Counted from the first letter of the stretch, positions 1 through 12,809 are shown. The stretch is DNA of 64,000 nt from Cranoglanis bouderius (GCA_023630585.1 CM042554.1:1614195-1678194); one strand, 5' to 3'. Notes: generated by a model from the sequence alone, not told the origin. Numbers and translations are program-made.

Positions 1-103
1 TCCCTTTGAACTGTGTCTCCCTCAGACCCTGTTGTGCTTATTTGATCTCCTGCCAAGTCTCAACATTTCAGGCATTTCTTTTACTCCTGAGATGAAGCAT
101 CTT

Positions 104-300
104 GGAGGGCATGGTGGCTTAGTGGTTAGCAGGTTTGCCTCACACCTCTGGAATTGGGGGTTCGGATCCCACCCTGTGTGCGTGGAGTTTGCATGTTCTC
201 CCCATGATCCAGAGGTTTACTCTGGGTACTCCAGTTTCCTTCCCCAGTCCAAAGACATGCGTTGAAGGCTGACTGGCATTTCCAGATTGTCCATAGTGTA
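104..300 (+). mobile_element. tRNA-headed SINE copy
   Basis: The head carries an A-box-like GGTGGCTTAGTGGTTAGC (114-130) and a B-box-like GGTTCGGATCCC (159-170), followed by the body block GTGTGCGTGGAGTTTGCATG and a tail cut off near 300. The same family recurs at about 24.5, 34.3, 48.0, 54.0 and 57.0 kb. Confidence 0.7.
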
Positions 301-2020
301 TGAAAATGGACGGGGCATCTTTAAATGAGAACAGACGTGCAAAAACAGTGCATGTGTAGCTCCCAGAAGCCTTTTTAGTAACAGCATGGCAGTCATCCAA
401 GTATTTTGTTGAACTGCAACCTAACCTGCTTTTAGGCAGTACAGCCAAATTGCAGAAACCTGCTCTGTATCTTTTTTAACTTCCTTCCTGCCAGTTAAGG
501 TATGATTCATGACTGCAGTCCGACTCACGAGACTTCTCCTCAGGTAACCTCCAGCAGTGAGACTAATAGAAGTGAAGACATAAATGACATGAGTTTATCA
601 TGTCTTGGAAACAAAGGTAACTCCATACACTTTGTGAATGGAGTTCTAAATGTTTGCTCTGTCAGCCTCAGACTAAGGTGGATAAGCAAGTGGATATTAC
701 ACTGAGCAATTACAATTTTTGTTATAAACCTACAATTCACAGGAAAACGTCTGCTGAATTGTACAAATTCGGCAAAAAGTCTTCAAGGTTGATATGCACG
801 AAAAAAAGAAAAGAAATAAAGACATAGTGGAAAGACAGACATTATTACTCATTGTTCCTGAGATGAAAACATGGTTTATGGCCATGTTCTAGCTCCTATA
901 TTAGCTCCTTTTATTGAGCCACCCCAGAACAGACGGTACACTGACAGCACTCTTGGAGAAAATCAGTTTACTCTTCTACTAAAATCCAGGTAAAATCTAA
1001 AGCTACAAGGATGAATTTTAATGAACCCACAGGTGGATGCTTCAAACTGACCACATTATAATTTATTAATACGTATTTGCACACAATTCCCCAGTACATG
1101 TCCTCACTTCTTAAATGATAAAATATTGAATGAATTGGATGTCAGGCTATTTTTTTCTATGGCTAGGTTTAAAAAGGAGAAAAATAACATCCCTCTCTCT
1201 CAGTACTGTCTAATAAAACTAAGAATTTCACCTCAACATGAACCTGAAATATATACCCCCACACACACCGTCCATATCAACCCTGAGAGAGAAAGAGGAA
1301 AAAAAAGTGAGGTCTCCTCCCCTCTTTTCAAGACCATGAACACTCGTGACTAATTTTCTACTAGAGGATGATATACAGCTTCCTCAATACAATTTTGTAA
1401 GCCTGTTTTTTCCTTAATCTCTCCCATCTCATGCTATGACTTTATTCTCCTCCCCTGATGTACTAATCTGTTCATCTAGATTCAGTGGTCGATACACAGG
1501 TGGATCCTGTTCGTGCAATTTCGTGTGATGAATACTGACTTTTCTGAGAGATTTTTGCGACTGCAAAGACTTTCTTTGAGAATGTTTTCAGTCGTTAATC
1601 AACAATAGTTATTGCAATACAATAGGTATTTACAATAGTTATTTTAAAAATAAGAAAGACACATCATGCTACTAACACATGCCACATTTTAGCATTTCAG
1701 TGAGTATGTGTCAGTTCAGTTGGTTTTAGTATGACAAATTGTCGAAACAATTTATCTTCAGGGAAATCCCAAGTACAAAAAATGGAGTAGTGTTATGGAG
1801 GAATGGTAAAGAGAGTGTTTCTGTATTAGAGAAGGTAAGGTAAAATCCCTTTATGAAAGAAGCCTATCTAAAGGATAATTGAGGAACCATTTTGGAATAA
1901 TGTAATGTTCTTTTTTCTATATTGTACAGTACCATTTTCATATTGCTTTAAAGGGTCACGGTGCATCCATGCCTCCTAATATTTATTTATTACTTGGTTG
2001 TTAACAAGATCTTGCATTTC
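301..2020. other. Non-coding sequence upstream of vasn
   Basis: AT-rich DNA with only short frames lacking similarity or splice support. I see no CpG island or clear core promoter, which fits the idea that the vasn promoter and first exon lie further left. Confidence 0.5.
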
Positions 2021-2049
2021 TCGTTTTAGGGCTGACTGTCAGCAGCAAC
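2021..2049 (+). other. vasn: 3' splice acceptor and end of the 5' UTR of vasn
   Basis: A pyrimidine-rich tract ends in TTTTAG at 2024-2029, giving an exon that starts at 2030, 20 bases before the vasn ATG. This fits the known vasorin structure of a non-coding first exon spliced to one coding exon. I could not locate the first exon; it may lie left of the window. Confidence 0.7.
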
Positions 2050-4068
2050 ATGAAGCCCTTCCTCCGTCTGCTGCTACCCCTGCTCCTCTATCTGCAGTTG
2101 GCATCCTGGGCATTGGCCAGTAACTGTCCAAAAGACTGTTCATGTTCAAGTTCAGACTCCATTCTCTGTTATACACGCCAGGCCACAACCATGCCTTCTG
2201 ACGTGCCTGCATCAACAAAAAACCTGTATGTCTTCAAGAATGGCATTGAGTCCTTAGACCAGGAAGATTTTGTTGGATTGGAAAGCCTAGAGATGCTGGA
2301 CCTAAGTCAGAATAAGCTAAATGAACTGCCAGATCATGTGTTTGAGCCACTATCTTCCCTACGTAACCTGGATCTTTCATCTAACCAAATCACCCATATT
2401 TCTCAGGAGAGTTTTGCTGGACTGGAGTTGCTGGAAAGGCTGTATCTTCACAGTAACACCATAAGGAGTATACACCCTGCAGCCTTTGATGGTCTGGAGC
2501 AGTTACTTGAGTTAAAACTGTACAGAAATGAGCTGACAACAGTACCTGCTCTTAAAATGCCCCATCTGCTTCTACTGGATCTGCGGTTCAATAAAATCCC
2601 TTCACCAGGGCCAGCTGACCTTCAGACACCCAAATTAGAGTCACTTAAGTTGGGTGGATTAGGGCTGAGTACCCTAAATCAGGAACTCTTGGGTAGCTTC
2701 AAGAACCTTCATGAGCTGGATATTTCAAATAATAAACTAAAGGATTTTCCTCCAGTGCTGTGGGAGGCAAGGGGCTTGGTCAGACTCAATTTAGCTGGCA
2801 ATCCCTTGGGTCCTTTAAAGTGGAAACATTTTGAGAATCTGACTGAGCTTCAGGATTTCGACATCAGCAACCTCAGCCTGCAGAGCTTGCCTGATAACAT
2901 GACCCTGCTCTTCCCTCACATGAAAAAACTTACAGTTGCAGAGAATCCCTTCAACTGCCTCTGCACACTGGCCTGGTTTCCCAGCTGGCTGCGTAATAAA
3001 CAGATATTGCTGGGAAGGACAGAGGAGACCCGCTGTCATTTCCCACCCCGAAATGCAGGAAAGGTGCTGGAAAGACTAGGACCTAATGACTTTGGATGCC
3101 CTGCAAGGACTACCATCAGACCAGCTAAGACGACCACGCTGGCCCCACCTCTGATCACCACGTTGCATAGCACAATGCGTGCAATTCCCCCTCTTAAGCC
3201 CAGCGATGAACCTTCTTCAGAGACAAACAGTCATCCTCTACCTCCAGTCCCACCTTCCCCAAGCAGCAGTACAGGCTCAGATCTGAACATGAATTTTTGT
3301 CCATCCACTATCTGCCTAAATGGAGGCTCATGTTTGCTGGATCACCAGGGTCACTTTGAGTGCACTTGTCCTCATGGGACTTCAGGGAAATATTGTGAGA
3401 ATAGGGAGGATTTGGCTCTACCTGAAAATGTCTCTACAGCAACAGTCAGTGTGATGTCTGAAATCTTTGCACAAACAGTAACAAGCTCATCTATACTACT
3501 GTACCTTTATCGCTACATCGAGAGGCGTCCATATATCCGTGGAGTTAAACTAACTTACAGAAACCTCTCAGGATCAGATAAACGTCCAAATCAACGCAAC
3601 ATTCCAGCCTCTTATTCAGAGTACACACTGCGTGGACTGCTTCCTAATTCCACATATTCCATCTGTGCCAGTCCACTGGATGAGCCTAGTGATGTAGACA
3701 GTGTATGCACAGAGGCTCAGACATTAAACCAGCAGCACACCAGTGCACAAGTAGAGGATCCACAGCTTAGAACAATGCTTGTGCCAGCATTGGCTATTCT
3801 TCTCCTGTTAGTGCTGGTGGCTGTTGCTGTCGGTGTAGCTTGGTACATGTACAAAAAAAAAAGAGCACAATTACACCTGTATTGTGACCCTTCACAATTG
3901 GAATTGGAGGGTGTTAAAGTAGGTTTGGACAATGGCGCCCTGCCCCAAAAGCAGCAAGACATAATGTCCTCTCAATCAGCAGTGCAGAAAGATTACTTGG
4001 ACTATGAGATGCCACTCATACAAGACTGCTGTGTTGCAAACAATATGAACACTGTAAAGCCATCCTGA
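2050..4068 (+). CDS. vasn: Vasorin (Slit-like LRR/EGF/FN3 transmembrane protein), complete
   Basis: Vasorin is a type I cell-surface glycoprotein; in mammals it binds TGF-beta and its ectodomain can be shed. The 672-codon frame is uninterrupted and close to the length of the human protein (673 aa as I recall it). Seen in order: a hydrophobic signal peptide (about 1-23, ending ALA before SNCPKDC); a cysteine-rich LRR N-cap (C26-C40); about ten leucine-rich repeats (about 55-295); an LRR C-cap (about 298-350, from NPFNCLCTLAWF to DFGC); a Thr/Pro/Ser-rich linker (about 351-410); one EGF-like domain with six cysteines (about 416-449); a fibronectin III domain (about 458-560); a transmembrane helix (about 575-598) followed by YKKKR; and a tail of about 70 residues. 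Several N-glycosylation sequons lie in the ectodomain. The ATG is the first after a splice acceptor and opens directly into the signal peptide. A single coding exon is the known structure of this gene. Which teleost duplicate this is (vasna or vasnb) cannot be told here. Confidence 0.95.
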   Translation: MKPFLRLLLPLLLYLQLASWALASNCPKDCSCSSSDSILCYTRQATTMPSDVPASTKNLYVFKNGIESLDQEDFVGLESLEMLDLSQNKLNELPDHVFEPLSSLRNLDLSSNQITHISQESFAGLELLERLYLHSNTIRSIHPAAFDGLEQLLELKLYRNELTTVPALKMPHLLLLDLRFNKIPSPGPADLQTPKLESLKLGGLGLSTLNQELLGSFKNLHELDISNNKLKDFPPVLWEARGLVRLNLAGNPLGPLKWKHFENLTELQDFDISNLSLQSLPDNMTLLFPHMKKLTVAENPFNCLCTLAWFPSWLRNKQILLGRTEETRCHFPPRNAGKVLERLGPNDFGCPARTTIRPAKTTTLAPPLITTLHSTMRAIPPLKPSDEPSSETNSHPLPPVPPSPSSSTGSDLNMNFCPSTICLNGGSCLLDHQGHFECTCPHGTSGKYCENREDLALPENVSTATVSVMSEIFAQTVTSSSILLYLYRYIERRPYIRGVKLTYRNLSGSDKRPNQRNIPASYSEYTLRGLLPNSTYSICASPLDEPSDVDSVCTEAQTLNQQHTSAQVEDPQLRTMLVPALAILLLLVLVAVAVGVAWYMYKKKRAQLHLYCDPSQLELEGVKVGLDNGALPQKQQDIMSSQSAVQKDYLDYEMPLIQDCCVANNMNTVKPS

Positions 4069-5508
4069 GATTGAAACTTGGGGCTATTTTAAAGGGCATG
4101 GAAAGCTTGAACTCTATGACCTTGTCTTCGCAGTTTCAGCAAAAGAAACAAAAGACAGACACGGCGAGAAATGCTGCCTTTTTAAGTGTCTTCAATCAAA
4201 ACCCAAAACGGTATTTTTGGCAAAAATGTAGCACAAAAATGGTTGAACAAGTTTAGGCAATATTTTGCTTAGTGTGGAACTCAAGAACAGTTGTACTTGA
4301 ACAATGTCTAACATGTGTGCTGGAAAATGAAGATGAGGACACCTTTGGTTACTCATAGACTGATAACTGTGTTGCTTTTGATTGAGAGACATGAAGTCAA
4401 CACTTTCATGCATTTTTATGTATATTACTGTTTAGACAGTTTGTACGTTTTTGATTTATAAAGACAAGTTCTTCTTCCTTTACCTCTTGTGACTACGAAG
4501 CAGACAACAAAGTCCCAAAACCTTTAAAGATTGAAACATTCTTGTACCAAGAAGTCAATCAAGGGATTGTTTTGCAAAGACAGTCACAGTCTAAGGAGCT
4601 AAAAGTCAGGGTAGGCATGAAACTAAACTAAAGCTCCTCTTATATTTGAGGCTAGATTTTACTCTCCTTCCCCCAAAGTGGATCTCCAGAAACTAGGGTT
4701 ACTAAATTTAGAAAGGTAAACATTCTATTGAAATCCCCATAAGTACAATTAATTTATTATCTGCATCAGACTGGCATAAAAGTTTTAAAAATTTGTTTAT
4801 ACTTTTCATCTCACTACACTAATCAGTAAGCAGTAAAAACCCTCTGCACCATAACCAGTTTAGACAAGAGTTCCCTGGATCTCACATAAATACCATGAAA
4901 GATCCTGTTGTAACATACTGTATAATTCAAATTAATGTATATTTTCATACAGACACTTTAGTGAGGACCGTTTCTGTATCAATATTTAAATGTAAAGGTA
5001 AATAGAAAAAGGGACATTAGCTGTGTAATTCTATGATTGAGGTGTCATTTGTGTCCCACTGATGGTACATTTACAAATATGTATATAAAGTAATGGTAAA
5101 ATGCATTTTAACATCAGTAAAGTGGTCTAGCACTTTTCTCTTTGAAATATAATCATTAAGAACTTAAAAAAATCGTATTATGTTTGCATTAATGCCGAAT
5201 CCATTTTTAACATATCGTGCTTGAACCTTTTTCACGAGTTGCCCATTATAATTTATGAAAAATGTACATTTTATTTGAGTTCGCTAAACCCTGTTACCTG
5301 AACACATTCACACCTATGAAATATTTGCAATATTCACATGTTCAGTAGGAAATTATATCATTTCCTGAGGATCATGGGAAGAAGAAAATTAAGTTCTTCT
5401 GTGCTTTTTCCCCTCCTCTTGTTTTCAGTGATATTATATTGACTCAGGAGAGCTCTATGAGCGGACGGCCATGTGACCCAAATTACAGAATAGAAGTAAA
5501 TTATTCAT

Positions 5509-5589
<81 letters not shown>

Positions 5590-6456
5590 TTTTAAGTAAA
5601 AATGTCCTTAAATGTCCTTATGTCTTTAGCATGGATGCTAGTTAACCAAATTTTGTCTATTTGCTAATTCTATTCTAAAACAAACAAAACCTCCAACCCT
5701 GGTATTTATGTCAGCAACAAAATGTAAAGATTCACACAGTTGACTGAGATTGGCTGACACCCTTTTTGAATACATAGATGCATATTTCCATAGCTTCAAT
5801 TTTAAAAAAAATATTTGAGAAAAACATTTTTAAGGGTTACAAAAAATAAAAAATAAATGGCAGCACAATGGTTAAATCACCACAATCAAACAAGTTATCT
5901 TCCTGCTCAAACACACTTGTTAACCTGTTAGTTAATTACCATGTTTAATAGGTTTTAGAGCGCAGAAACCACCAAAACAGAGCTAATTTTAATGTAACTG
6001 AGTATATTACTTGAATGAGACTGGTGATTCTGGATGGAAAGACAGTACAGACACATATAATCTCTTTTTAAAACTTCATGGAGCAAAAAAAAAAGTGTCG
6101 ATTTGTTTGCTTGCCTCAGTGAGGAACTGTATTACTGTTTAAGCAATAGTCCTTCACTTGATCGGTTTAAACATTGGAAGTAATATACACTCACACAAAC
6201 ATAGTTTCAGACTGAGGATTTGACTGAGATGGATATGTCATTTAAAAGTATGCTGGTTAGTGGGTAAAAACATCCAAACTGGAAAACAAGTGTGAACACT
6301 ATGAAACGTATGAAAATATTTCTGAATATTTTCAATATGCATGTTTATGATTTTCCCTATTTTTTGGGGAAGCTCTTTATTTGTGTACTGGTCACTTAAA
6401 GTGTATATATTTGTACAATAACACTGTGTAAAAAATGCAAATAAATACCAATAAAC
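4069..6456 (+). other. vasn: Probable vasn 3' UTR with paired poly(A) signals
   Basis: After the TGA stop the sequence is AT-rich with no coding potential on either strand. Two overlapping-range AATAAA hexamers at 6440-6445 and 6450-6455 are followed by a TG-rich stretch (about 6475-6505), the usual layout of a cleavage site. An earlier AATAAA at 5845-5850 is an alternative end. The (TA)n run at 5512-5588 would lie inside this UTR. The UTR end is inferred, not shown. Confidence 0.5.
5512..5588. repeat. (TA)n microsatellite in the vasn 3' UTR region
   Basis: About 38 uninterrupted TA units. Confidence 0.98.
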
Positions 6457-6556
6457 ATCTATAAAAGAACATCTATATTTGTGATGTTTTGTCATTGTTG
6501 CTATTCTGGGTGGAGTAGGAAGGGATGTCTGAATCTTCTGAGATGACAAGGCCGTG

Positions 6557-6864
6557 CAGTCCCTCCAGGATTTTTACAATCGCAGAAATTAACGCGAAAT
6601 CAAGCAAACTCCGCAGTATTTGGAGGAGCTTGCAATTTTTCATAATTACCGCAGATTTTCCTCAGATTTGGGCCAAGACGCGTCATTTGACGTCGCAAAA
6701 CATTTTAATGCAATTTCAATTTCGCCAATTCAAGTAGTTTTCCGCCAAAAAAAGCACAAAAAACTCCACAAGCTGCATCAAAAATTCTGAAAAAAAGCTG
6801 TAGCAAAATCAAGCATTTTTGGCCGCAAGAAACACAAAAACTCCATGAAATCCTGTACGGACTG
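6557..6864. mobile_element. Short MITE
   Basis: The 308-bp sequence starts CAGTCCCTCCAGGATTT and ends GAAATCCTGTACGGACTG, inverted repeats of about 17 bp with two mismatches. Imperfect direct repeats GCCGTG and GCTGTG lie outside. The interior is AC-rich and non-coding. It starts about 100 bases after the proposed vasn poly(A) site. Confidence 0.65.
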
Positions 6865-7599
6865 GCTGTGGTGCAGTAATACTCTCAGGCAGAGCAGTTT
6901 GAAAACTACTTCCCTGAGGTAACAGGCAGCCGTAGAAGAGAATGTAAAAAGCACCACCCAGAACCAACTTTTACAAGACTGTTTAGGATTAAGAGTGAGA
7001 CAGGAAGGTATTATGGTTTTGCTTTATGGTGAAAGCTTGAGGCAAAAAGGAGAAAGTGATGGAAAACATACCATGTTCAAATCTAATAAACAAATTTCAC
7101 TGTAAATCAGCTCCCCTCACCCAAATAGAACGAGCTGATATTGTTTGTTATTGCACACATGCCTGTGACTGACCACCCAGATATTTCACAGGTAGAAGAC
7201 TAGCTGGAGTGCTTAATGGAATTTAACACATACGCGCACAAAGAAACGTTTGTCTTACTATTCTTGTGAGGACCTTCCACTGACACCTAAATTGAACCCT
7301 AACCTTAACCCCAGTAAACAAAAGAAAACCTTCTAAAAGCTACATTTTTTGTAAAGAAAAAGCAGTTTCCCTTCTGGGGACCAATCAAATGTCCCCACCG
7401 GGTCAAACATATCATATATTCTGGTCCCCACCAAGATATAAAAACAAGCCTGCACACATACACACAAAATCTCTTTCTGGCAAAAGTACAACAATCCAGC
7501 TGCAAGCTGTTGTTGAAACGCAGATTAACACATAAAACACATAAAACACATAAAACAGACCAGCTGTGTTTTGCAGGAGAACAACCATGTTAAACAAAG

Positions 7600-7600
<1 letters not shown>

Positions 7601-7639
<39 letters not shown>
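7601..7639. repeat. (CA)n microsatellite
   Basis: About 18 CA units, uninterrupted. Confidence 0.97.
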
Positions 7640-7641
<2 letters not shown>

Positions 7642-8434
7642 TGTTAATAATGACAACAGCATCATGCAGGAATGAAAACTACAGACAAACTAAGAGCAGG
7701 CAATGGAATGAAGCAGTGATTGGAGTTCAGCACGTGTTATACGACCATATCAATCACAGGAGATCCCTCAGCCCCCAGAACACTGGCTACTCTGTGTGTG
7801 GATGGTGGCAGGTACCTGACCGTATGTGTGTATGAACATGTGTGCCTCTCTTCTCTCAAGCCTTCAATAAAAGGCTCCTATTATTCTCTGAATTTAAGAG
7901 TCCAGGCATTCTGGCCCTGTTCCAAACTCAATGCTCAGGCTCAAACTTTCAAAGAATCCATTGTAATTACGAAAGTTTGTTTTTTCCCCCACAAATGATA
8001 TTCCAGAAACTCCACAGAAAATTATTACAGAGTAAATATTTTTCCAAAAGTGTACTAATGTGCTATAAGACTCATTTAATGTGCTATAAGACTCGTTAAG
8101 ATTCATTTATCTACAAAAGACAAGCAGTGTCCTGAAGGTGAATAATCATCAATAATTATCAAATGATAAAGTTTGCTTAACGGATTCTGCTGAACTACAA
8201 TAATCCTCTTTATCAAACTTGTTTGTGATGGAAGATTGGCATGGAAACTGAAATTTCCTCCAGAGTGTGATCGATACTATTCCTGCTCTACACACCATGC
8301 TTTGGATATAGGTTTGTGAGTACCATGTCGTTGCTGTGGTGACATAAGTAAAAATGGCTGTTTTGTGTGTTGAGCTGCACAAAAGACAAAATTGTATTCC
8401 ACTGCAGAACTTTAGGGCATGAAAGCCTCAAGAC

Positions 8435-8600
8435 AGCCTATATTGTCATTATACAGGCACACATGTCCAGGACAATAAGGACACAGTGCTGGATTAGCCA
8501 TGGTACAGTGCTTCCGAAGCAGAGGGGATTAAGTGCCTTGCTCAAGAGTCCAACAGCAGCAGCTTGGAAGTGCTGGGATTCAGCAGCGGCTCATGGCCTA
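8435..8600 (-). mobile_element. Fragment of a third SINE-like dispersed repeat
   Basis: TTAAGTGCCTTGCTCAAGAG, CCAACAGCAGCAGCTTGG and GTGCTGGGATTCAGC form the typical right half of a fish SINE whose tRNA head would lie to the right, inverted. The head is not preserved here. Confidence 0.5.
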
Positions 8601-9309
8601 AGATTTCGTTGGGACAAGCCAATATTAATAGCATGGCCTCAAGCAAAATGAAGTCAAGAGGCTGTTGACATTTGCCTTATGCTATAGGCTACCATTTTGT
8701 GAATATTTAGAGCAACGCTATACTAGGTAGTTGAAAGTCGACCACATGCAGTCATCCAGCATACAGTCTAGCAGCTCATTTTGAGCAGATTTACACATAC
8801 CTTCAACTGTGTTCGAGGCGGTATCATTAACCAGGTTTCAGCAAAAATTTCCAGCTCAACTACACCTCAAAAACCACACAAATTACCTGAAACTAGCCCA
8901 AAATTCTGGGCACTGGGAAATAGAAACATTTCTTCTTTTTCTTAGCCTCAGAGTGGGAAACAAGTATTTTGCATGTATTTCGGATGTATGGACATTATTT
9001 ACTCCATAATCTCCATCTCTTTCTCTCAATCTTTGCAATATATCTTACAACAGAAATGGCTCTATACATCATAGGCACATCGTATGCACATAAAGTTTGG
9101 CATTTTACCGAAATTGATTACATTTAGTTCAAATTATTTGCTATTAAAGAAGCTATGGCAGCTGCGGTGTATTTCAAACTATCCCAATCTGGCATCCCGG
9201 TCATTGACTGTCATGTCTGCTCCTCCATCTCCACTGAAAATGTTCATACAGAGAGCATGACTGCAGAAAAACATTTGGCCATATGGATATCTATTAGCAC
9301 TTGTCTATT

Positions 9310-10650
9310 AGCAACTTTTATTTCCTGGTATTTATATGTAGATGTGTTAAACAAGATAGAACATATCACATTTTGTATCAGACCACCCAATTTGTATATG
9401 AGCAAAAAATATTGGAACATGTCACTGACAAGTGTTTCTTGGTTCCCAGGTGTTTCCTCTTAGATTAATTTGTTTAAACAATAAATAGCACTGAACATGT
9501 ACTCTTGGTTTTAGCCTTTGGTTTCACCTGTGAAGACTACATTGGTTGTTAAAAAGGATAAGCCAACATGAAGATCAGAGGGCTGTCTACGGGAGAAAAG
9601 CAAGCCATTTTGAAGCTGAGAAATGAGGGAATATCAATCAGAGGCATTGCACAAGCATTGCATAGCCAATGCAACAATCTGGAATGTCCTGAAAAAGAAA
9701 AAGAAAGAAACCACTGGTGTACTGAGTAACAGACACCAAATGGGTCAGCCAAGAAAAACAACAACAGCTTATGACAGAAACTTTGTGAGAGCTGTGAAGA
9801 AAAACCCAAAAATAACAGTCAATGACATCACCAACAACCTCCACAGGGCAGGGGTAAAGGTATCACAATCCACCATTTGAAGAAGACTTCGAGAACAGAA
9901 ATATAGAGGCCATACCACAAGATGCAAACCAGTCATCAGCAGTAAGAATCGGAAAGCCAGACTGGAATTCACAAAGAAATACAGAGATGAGCCACAAAGG
10001 TTCCGGAACCAAGATTAACCTCTACCAAAGTGATGGGAAGGCCAAAGTGTGGAGATAGAAAGGATCTGCTCATGATCCAAAACATACTGGCTCATCTGTG
10101 AAACATGGTGGAGGTAGTGTCATGGCTTGGGCTTGCATGGCTACATGTAACTCATGATGATAGCATCAGAAAGAATTCATAAGTTTACAGGAACAATTTA
10201 CATTGTTCCAAGTTTACATTGCCAATTTACAGAGAAATGCATCCAAATTATTCAGGAGAAACTTTATCATGCAGCAAGACAATGATCCAAAACCTACTGG
10301 GTGAAAAAGTGGAAGGTTTTAGACTGGCCAAGTCAACCACCAGACCTTAACCCACCAAATTGAGCATGAATTGGGATGAAACTGAAGGGAGAACAAGCCC
10401 TCCCCAACAAAAACAAACAAACAACAACTGAAAGAGGTTGGGGTAAAAGCCTGGAAAGGCATCACAAAAGAAGAAACCAACAATTTGGTGATGTCAATGA
10501 GTTGCAGTATTATTTACTTTAATTTACTTCAAGACTTATCTGTTCCTATACTTTTGCTCACCTAAAAATTTGCTGGTCTGATACAAAAGGTTCTATGTTT
10601 TATGTTGTTTAGCACATCTAGATGTAAATACCAGGAAATGAAAGCAGAAA
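9310..10650 (+). mobile_element. Decayed Tc1-like transposon with about 100-bp TIRs
   Basis: The left arm (about 9310-9420) and right arm (about 10540-10650) are diverged inverted copies sharing TTTCCTGGTATTTA, GATGTG(T/C)TAAACAA and TTTTGTATCAGACCA. The interior reads as a damaged transposase. It starts with ATG at 9568 (MKIRGLSTGEKQAILKLRNE, a first helix-turn-helix), shifts frame near 9660, reads RNFVRAVKKNPKITVNDITN (about 9778-9835), and then hits a stop near 9878. The exact outer ends and target site are not clear. Confidence 0.82.
9568..10500 (+). pseudogene. Tc1-family transposase pseudogene
   Basis: Recognisable pieces of a Tc1 transposase occur in several frames with a frameshift near 9660, an in-frame stop near 9878 and further damage downstream. 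The later pieces GSVMAWACM (about 10115-10140) and MQQDNDPK (about 10270-10292) are still visible. The piece corresponding to the catalytic Glu block is badly eroded. It is not functional. Confidence 0.75.
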
Positions 10651-12809
10651 TCCTAAATTATAATCTCATATGCATTTTTTTATCTCAAACCCAAATGTTT
10701 TGTTGCACAAACAAATGAATTGGCCTTGCCGTTCCAATAGTTTCAGAGGGGACTGTAAGTGGGGCAGGTGTGCACTCTGCCCCGCGATTGCAAAACATCT
10801 ATAAATGCGAGCAAATCATCGGATAATTGGCTTAAACATTTTTAAACTTAAAATTACTTAAAAGAGGTAATTAGTATTTCAACGGAATTTAAAATGTTTG
10901 GAGCGGTGAATCATGACTTTATGAAGATTAATATTCGTTGAATGGCTGATATAAATGGTGCAAAAGAGCAAGGAGAATAGTAAAGCATTAGGTGCAAAAG
11001 CTTGTATGTAATAAAACAGCACTCCTCAGAGTAAATGTGCTGAATATTAAAGTACAGAAAGTGTTGCCAAAACCAAGCCCGGGAACCAAAAAGCATCAAA
11101 TCACAACAGATTTGTTGCCACGGAGCACTCTTAAACTTTTCATTTCTGAACAACAAAGCAACAAGCATGGGCCACAAAAAAAATGGTCATAAGAATTTAT
11201 TCTGTTTACGTATGGAAATTTCGAAATTTGGAAATCCTATGGAAGTTTGAAATCTGGCATTAATAATAGAGTAGCATTGCAGACAGGGAAGGGTAGAGAG
11301 GGGTCAGAGTGTGATAGAACAGCTGTTGAGAAAAAAATGTGCCTACCATTAAACCCAAACCTGGCACTGAAGCAGATCTCCCCAAAACACATCTGCAACT
11401 AATTAGATTAAATTGGCAAAGACAGATAAGATTAATTCCTGCCTAATCTCTCTCTCACAGTGTAAATGTCAACATGTGCTAATTGTATCTCTTGCTCTGC
11501 TATTGTTGTTCCTAACCTGCACTTTGCTGACTAGGATGGTATCTGGAAGCAGAGGATTTAATGGTAACCATCACTGAAAAAGAGCAACAAACCAAATATG
11601 AGACTGTTAGAGAAAGATGAGTCTCATCTTCTGGAATGTTTTACGAGTATTGGCTTTTATGAAAGTCCCACATAAGCACTTGGGGCCTAAACTTTCCAAT
11701 ACACAAATAGGGTTTCAATGTTCTCTCACCTGGATGGGGTGAACTCAATAATGCAATGCTCAATTCCATCCAAAAATCCTGGTTCCTAGGTTTAGAACCT
11801 GGGTTCTATGTTTACATGTGTAATGTGGGGCTGGTTGTAGTAAGATTAGTCTTGATCAAGTACAGGACTTCACCTTTGATGCACCTGAGTGTAGAAATGG
11901 CTTAGCATTGTCTGTCCAGATGAAAACAGCAGTTGGTTTTGCCACATATACACACATCCTGACATATGCACCCATAAAGGCAAGCGGGACAGAACTTTGG
12001 GCTCAGGTCTGTGGAGCTAGCAGGGGACATTTTATTGTACTGTAGGTGAAGAACATGACGAGAAGAGAAAATATTGGTAGAGGGCAGATGTGCACCTTCT
12101 TTACATAAATGGAACGCACCAGGTTCATTAACTTTCCAACATCAAGTTCCAAGCAGTTCGTCACCACCATTGTGGTGTCCAAGATGAGCGAGTGCTTTAT
12201 TTTTCCTCCCCTGGTGCCAAAGCTCTCATTCATCACCTGGTTATGTATACAATCTCATTACAAAATACAGCAAAAAGGAATCACTAATCATCACTGCACA
12301 TGTGTAAAAACATACTCTTCAGTGGGCAATATCATTAAACCCAAAAAAGCCCAAATTCAGCAAACTGCTTGCATGACCCCCATACTTCATGACATGTGAC
12401 CTCATCCCCTGTCCTTTGCCCCAGCAGAAATGGGAAGGCAGCCCCCTTAGAACAAAGAGGCATTATTATCAGACATGAGCCACATGGGCCTGAAGGTTTC
12501 ACAGAGCTCCACGTGTTCTCTCACTCACTCTGATTGCAGGAAACGCCTGGACATTGACAAGCTGCTGCAGCGTTGTTCAACTGAATGGCAACTCAGGAAA
12601 CACTAGCTGTTGTCAAGCCAATCAATCTGAAGTTTATATCTTGAGCTGTCAAGATGTTCAGGAGTAACAATGTTAGACAGGGCTAAGGTGGCCAAAAACA
12701 GGCCTGAATAAGTTGGGGTATAATAATATGCAAATCAAAGTGTATGAATGAATGATAATGCATAAAATAATACATAAGATCATTTTTTATCTTTCATTTA
12801 AGAAAGGGT
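10651..12809. other. Non-coding intronic stretch with two weak coding candidates
   Basis: Mostly unremarkable. Two places deserve a check: a minus-strand frame at 12003-12236 and a plus-strand splice-like exon at 12540-12605. Neither is strong enough to annotate as a gene. Confidence 0.45.

Larger units (their letters stand above)
6865..9309. other. Non-coding intronic stretch
   Basis: Apart from the microsatellite at 7601-7639 and the SINE fragment at 8435-8600, I see no gene, exon or recognisable element. Short frames here are not supported. Confidence 0.5.

Noticed and set aside
2815..3039. A 74-codon antisense frame inside vasn, and another at 3717-3962
   Set aside because: They are shadows of the vasorin coding strand with no support of their own.
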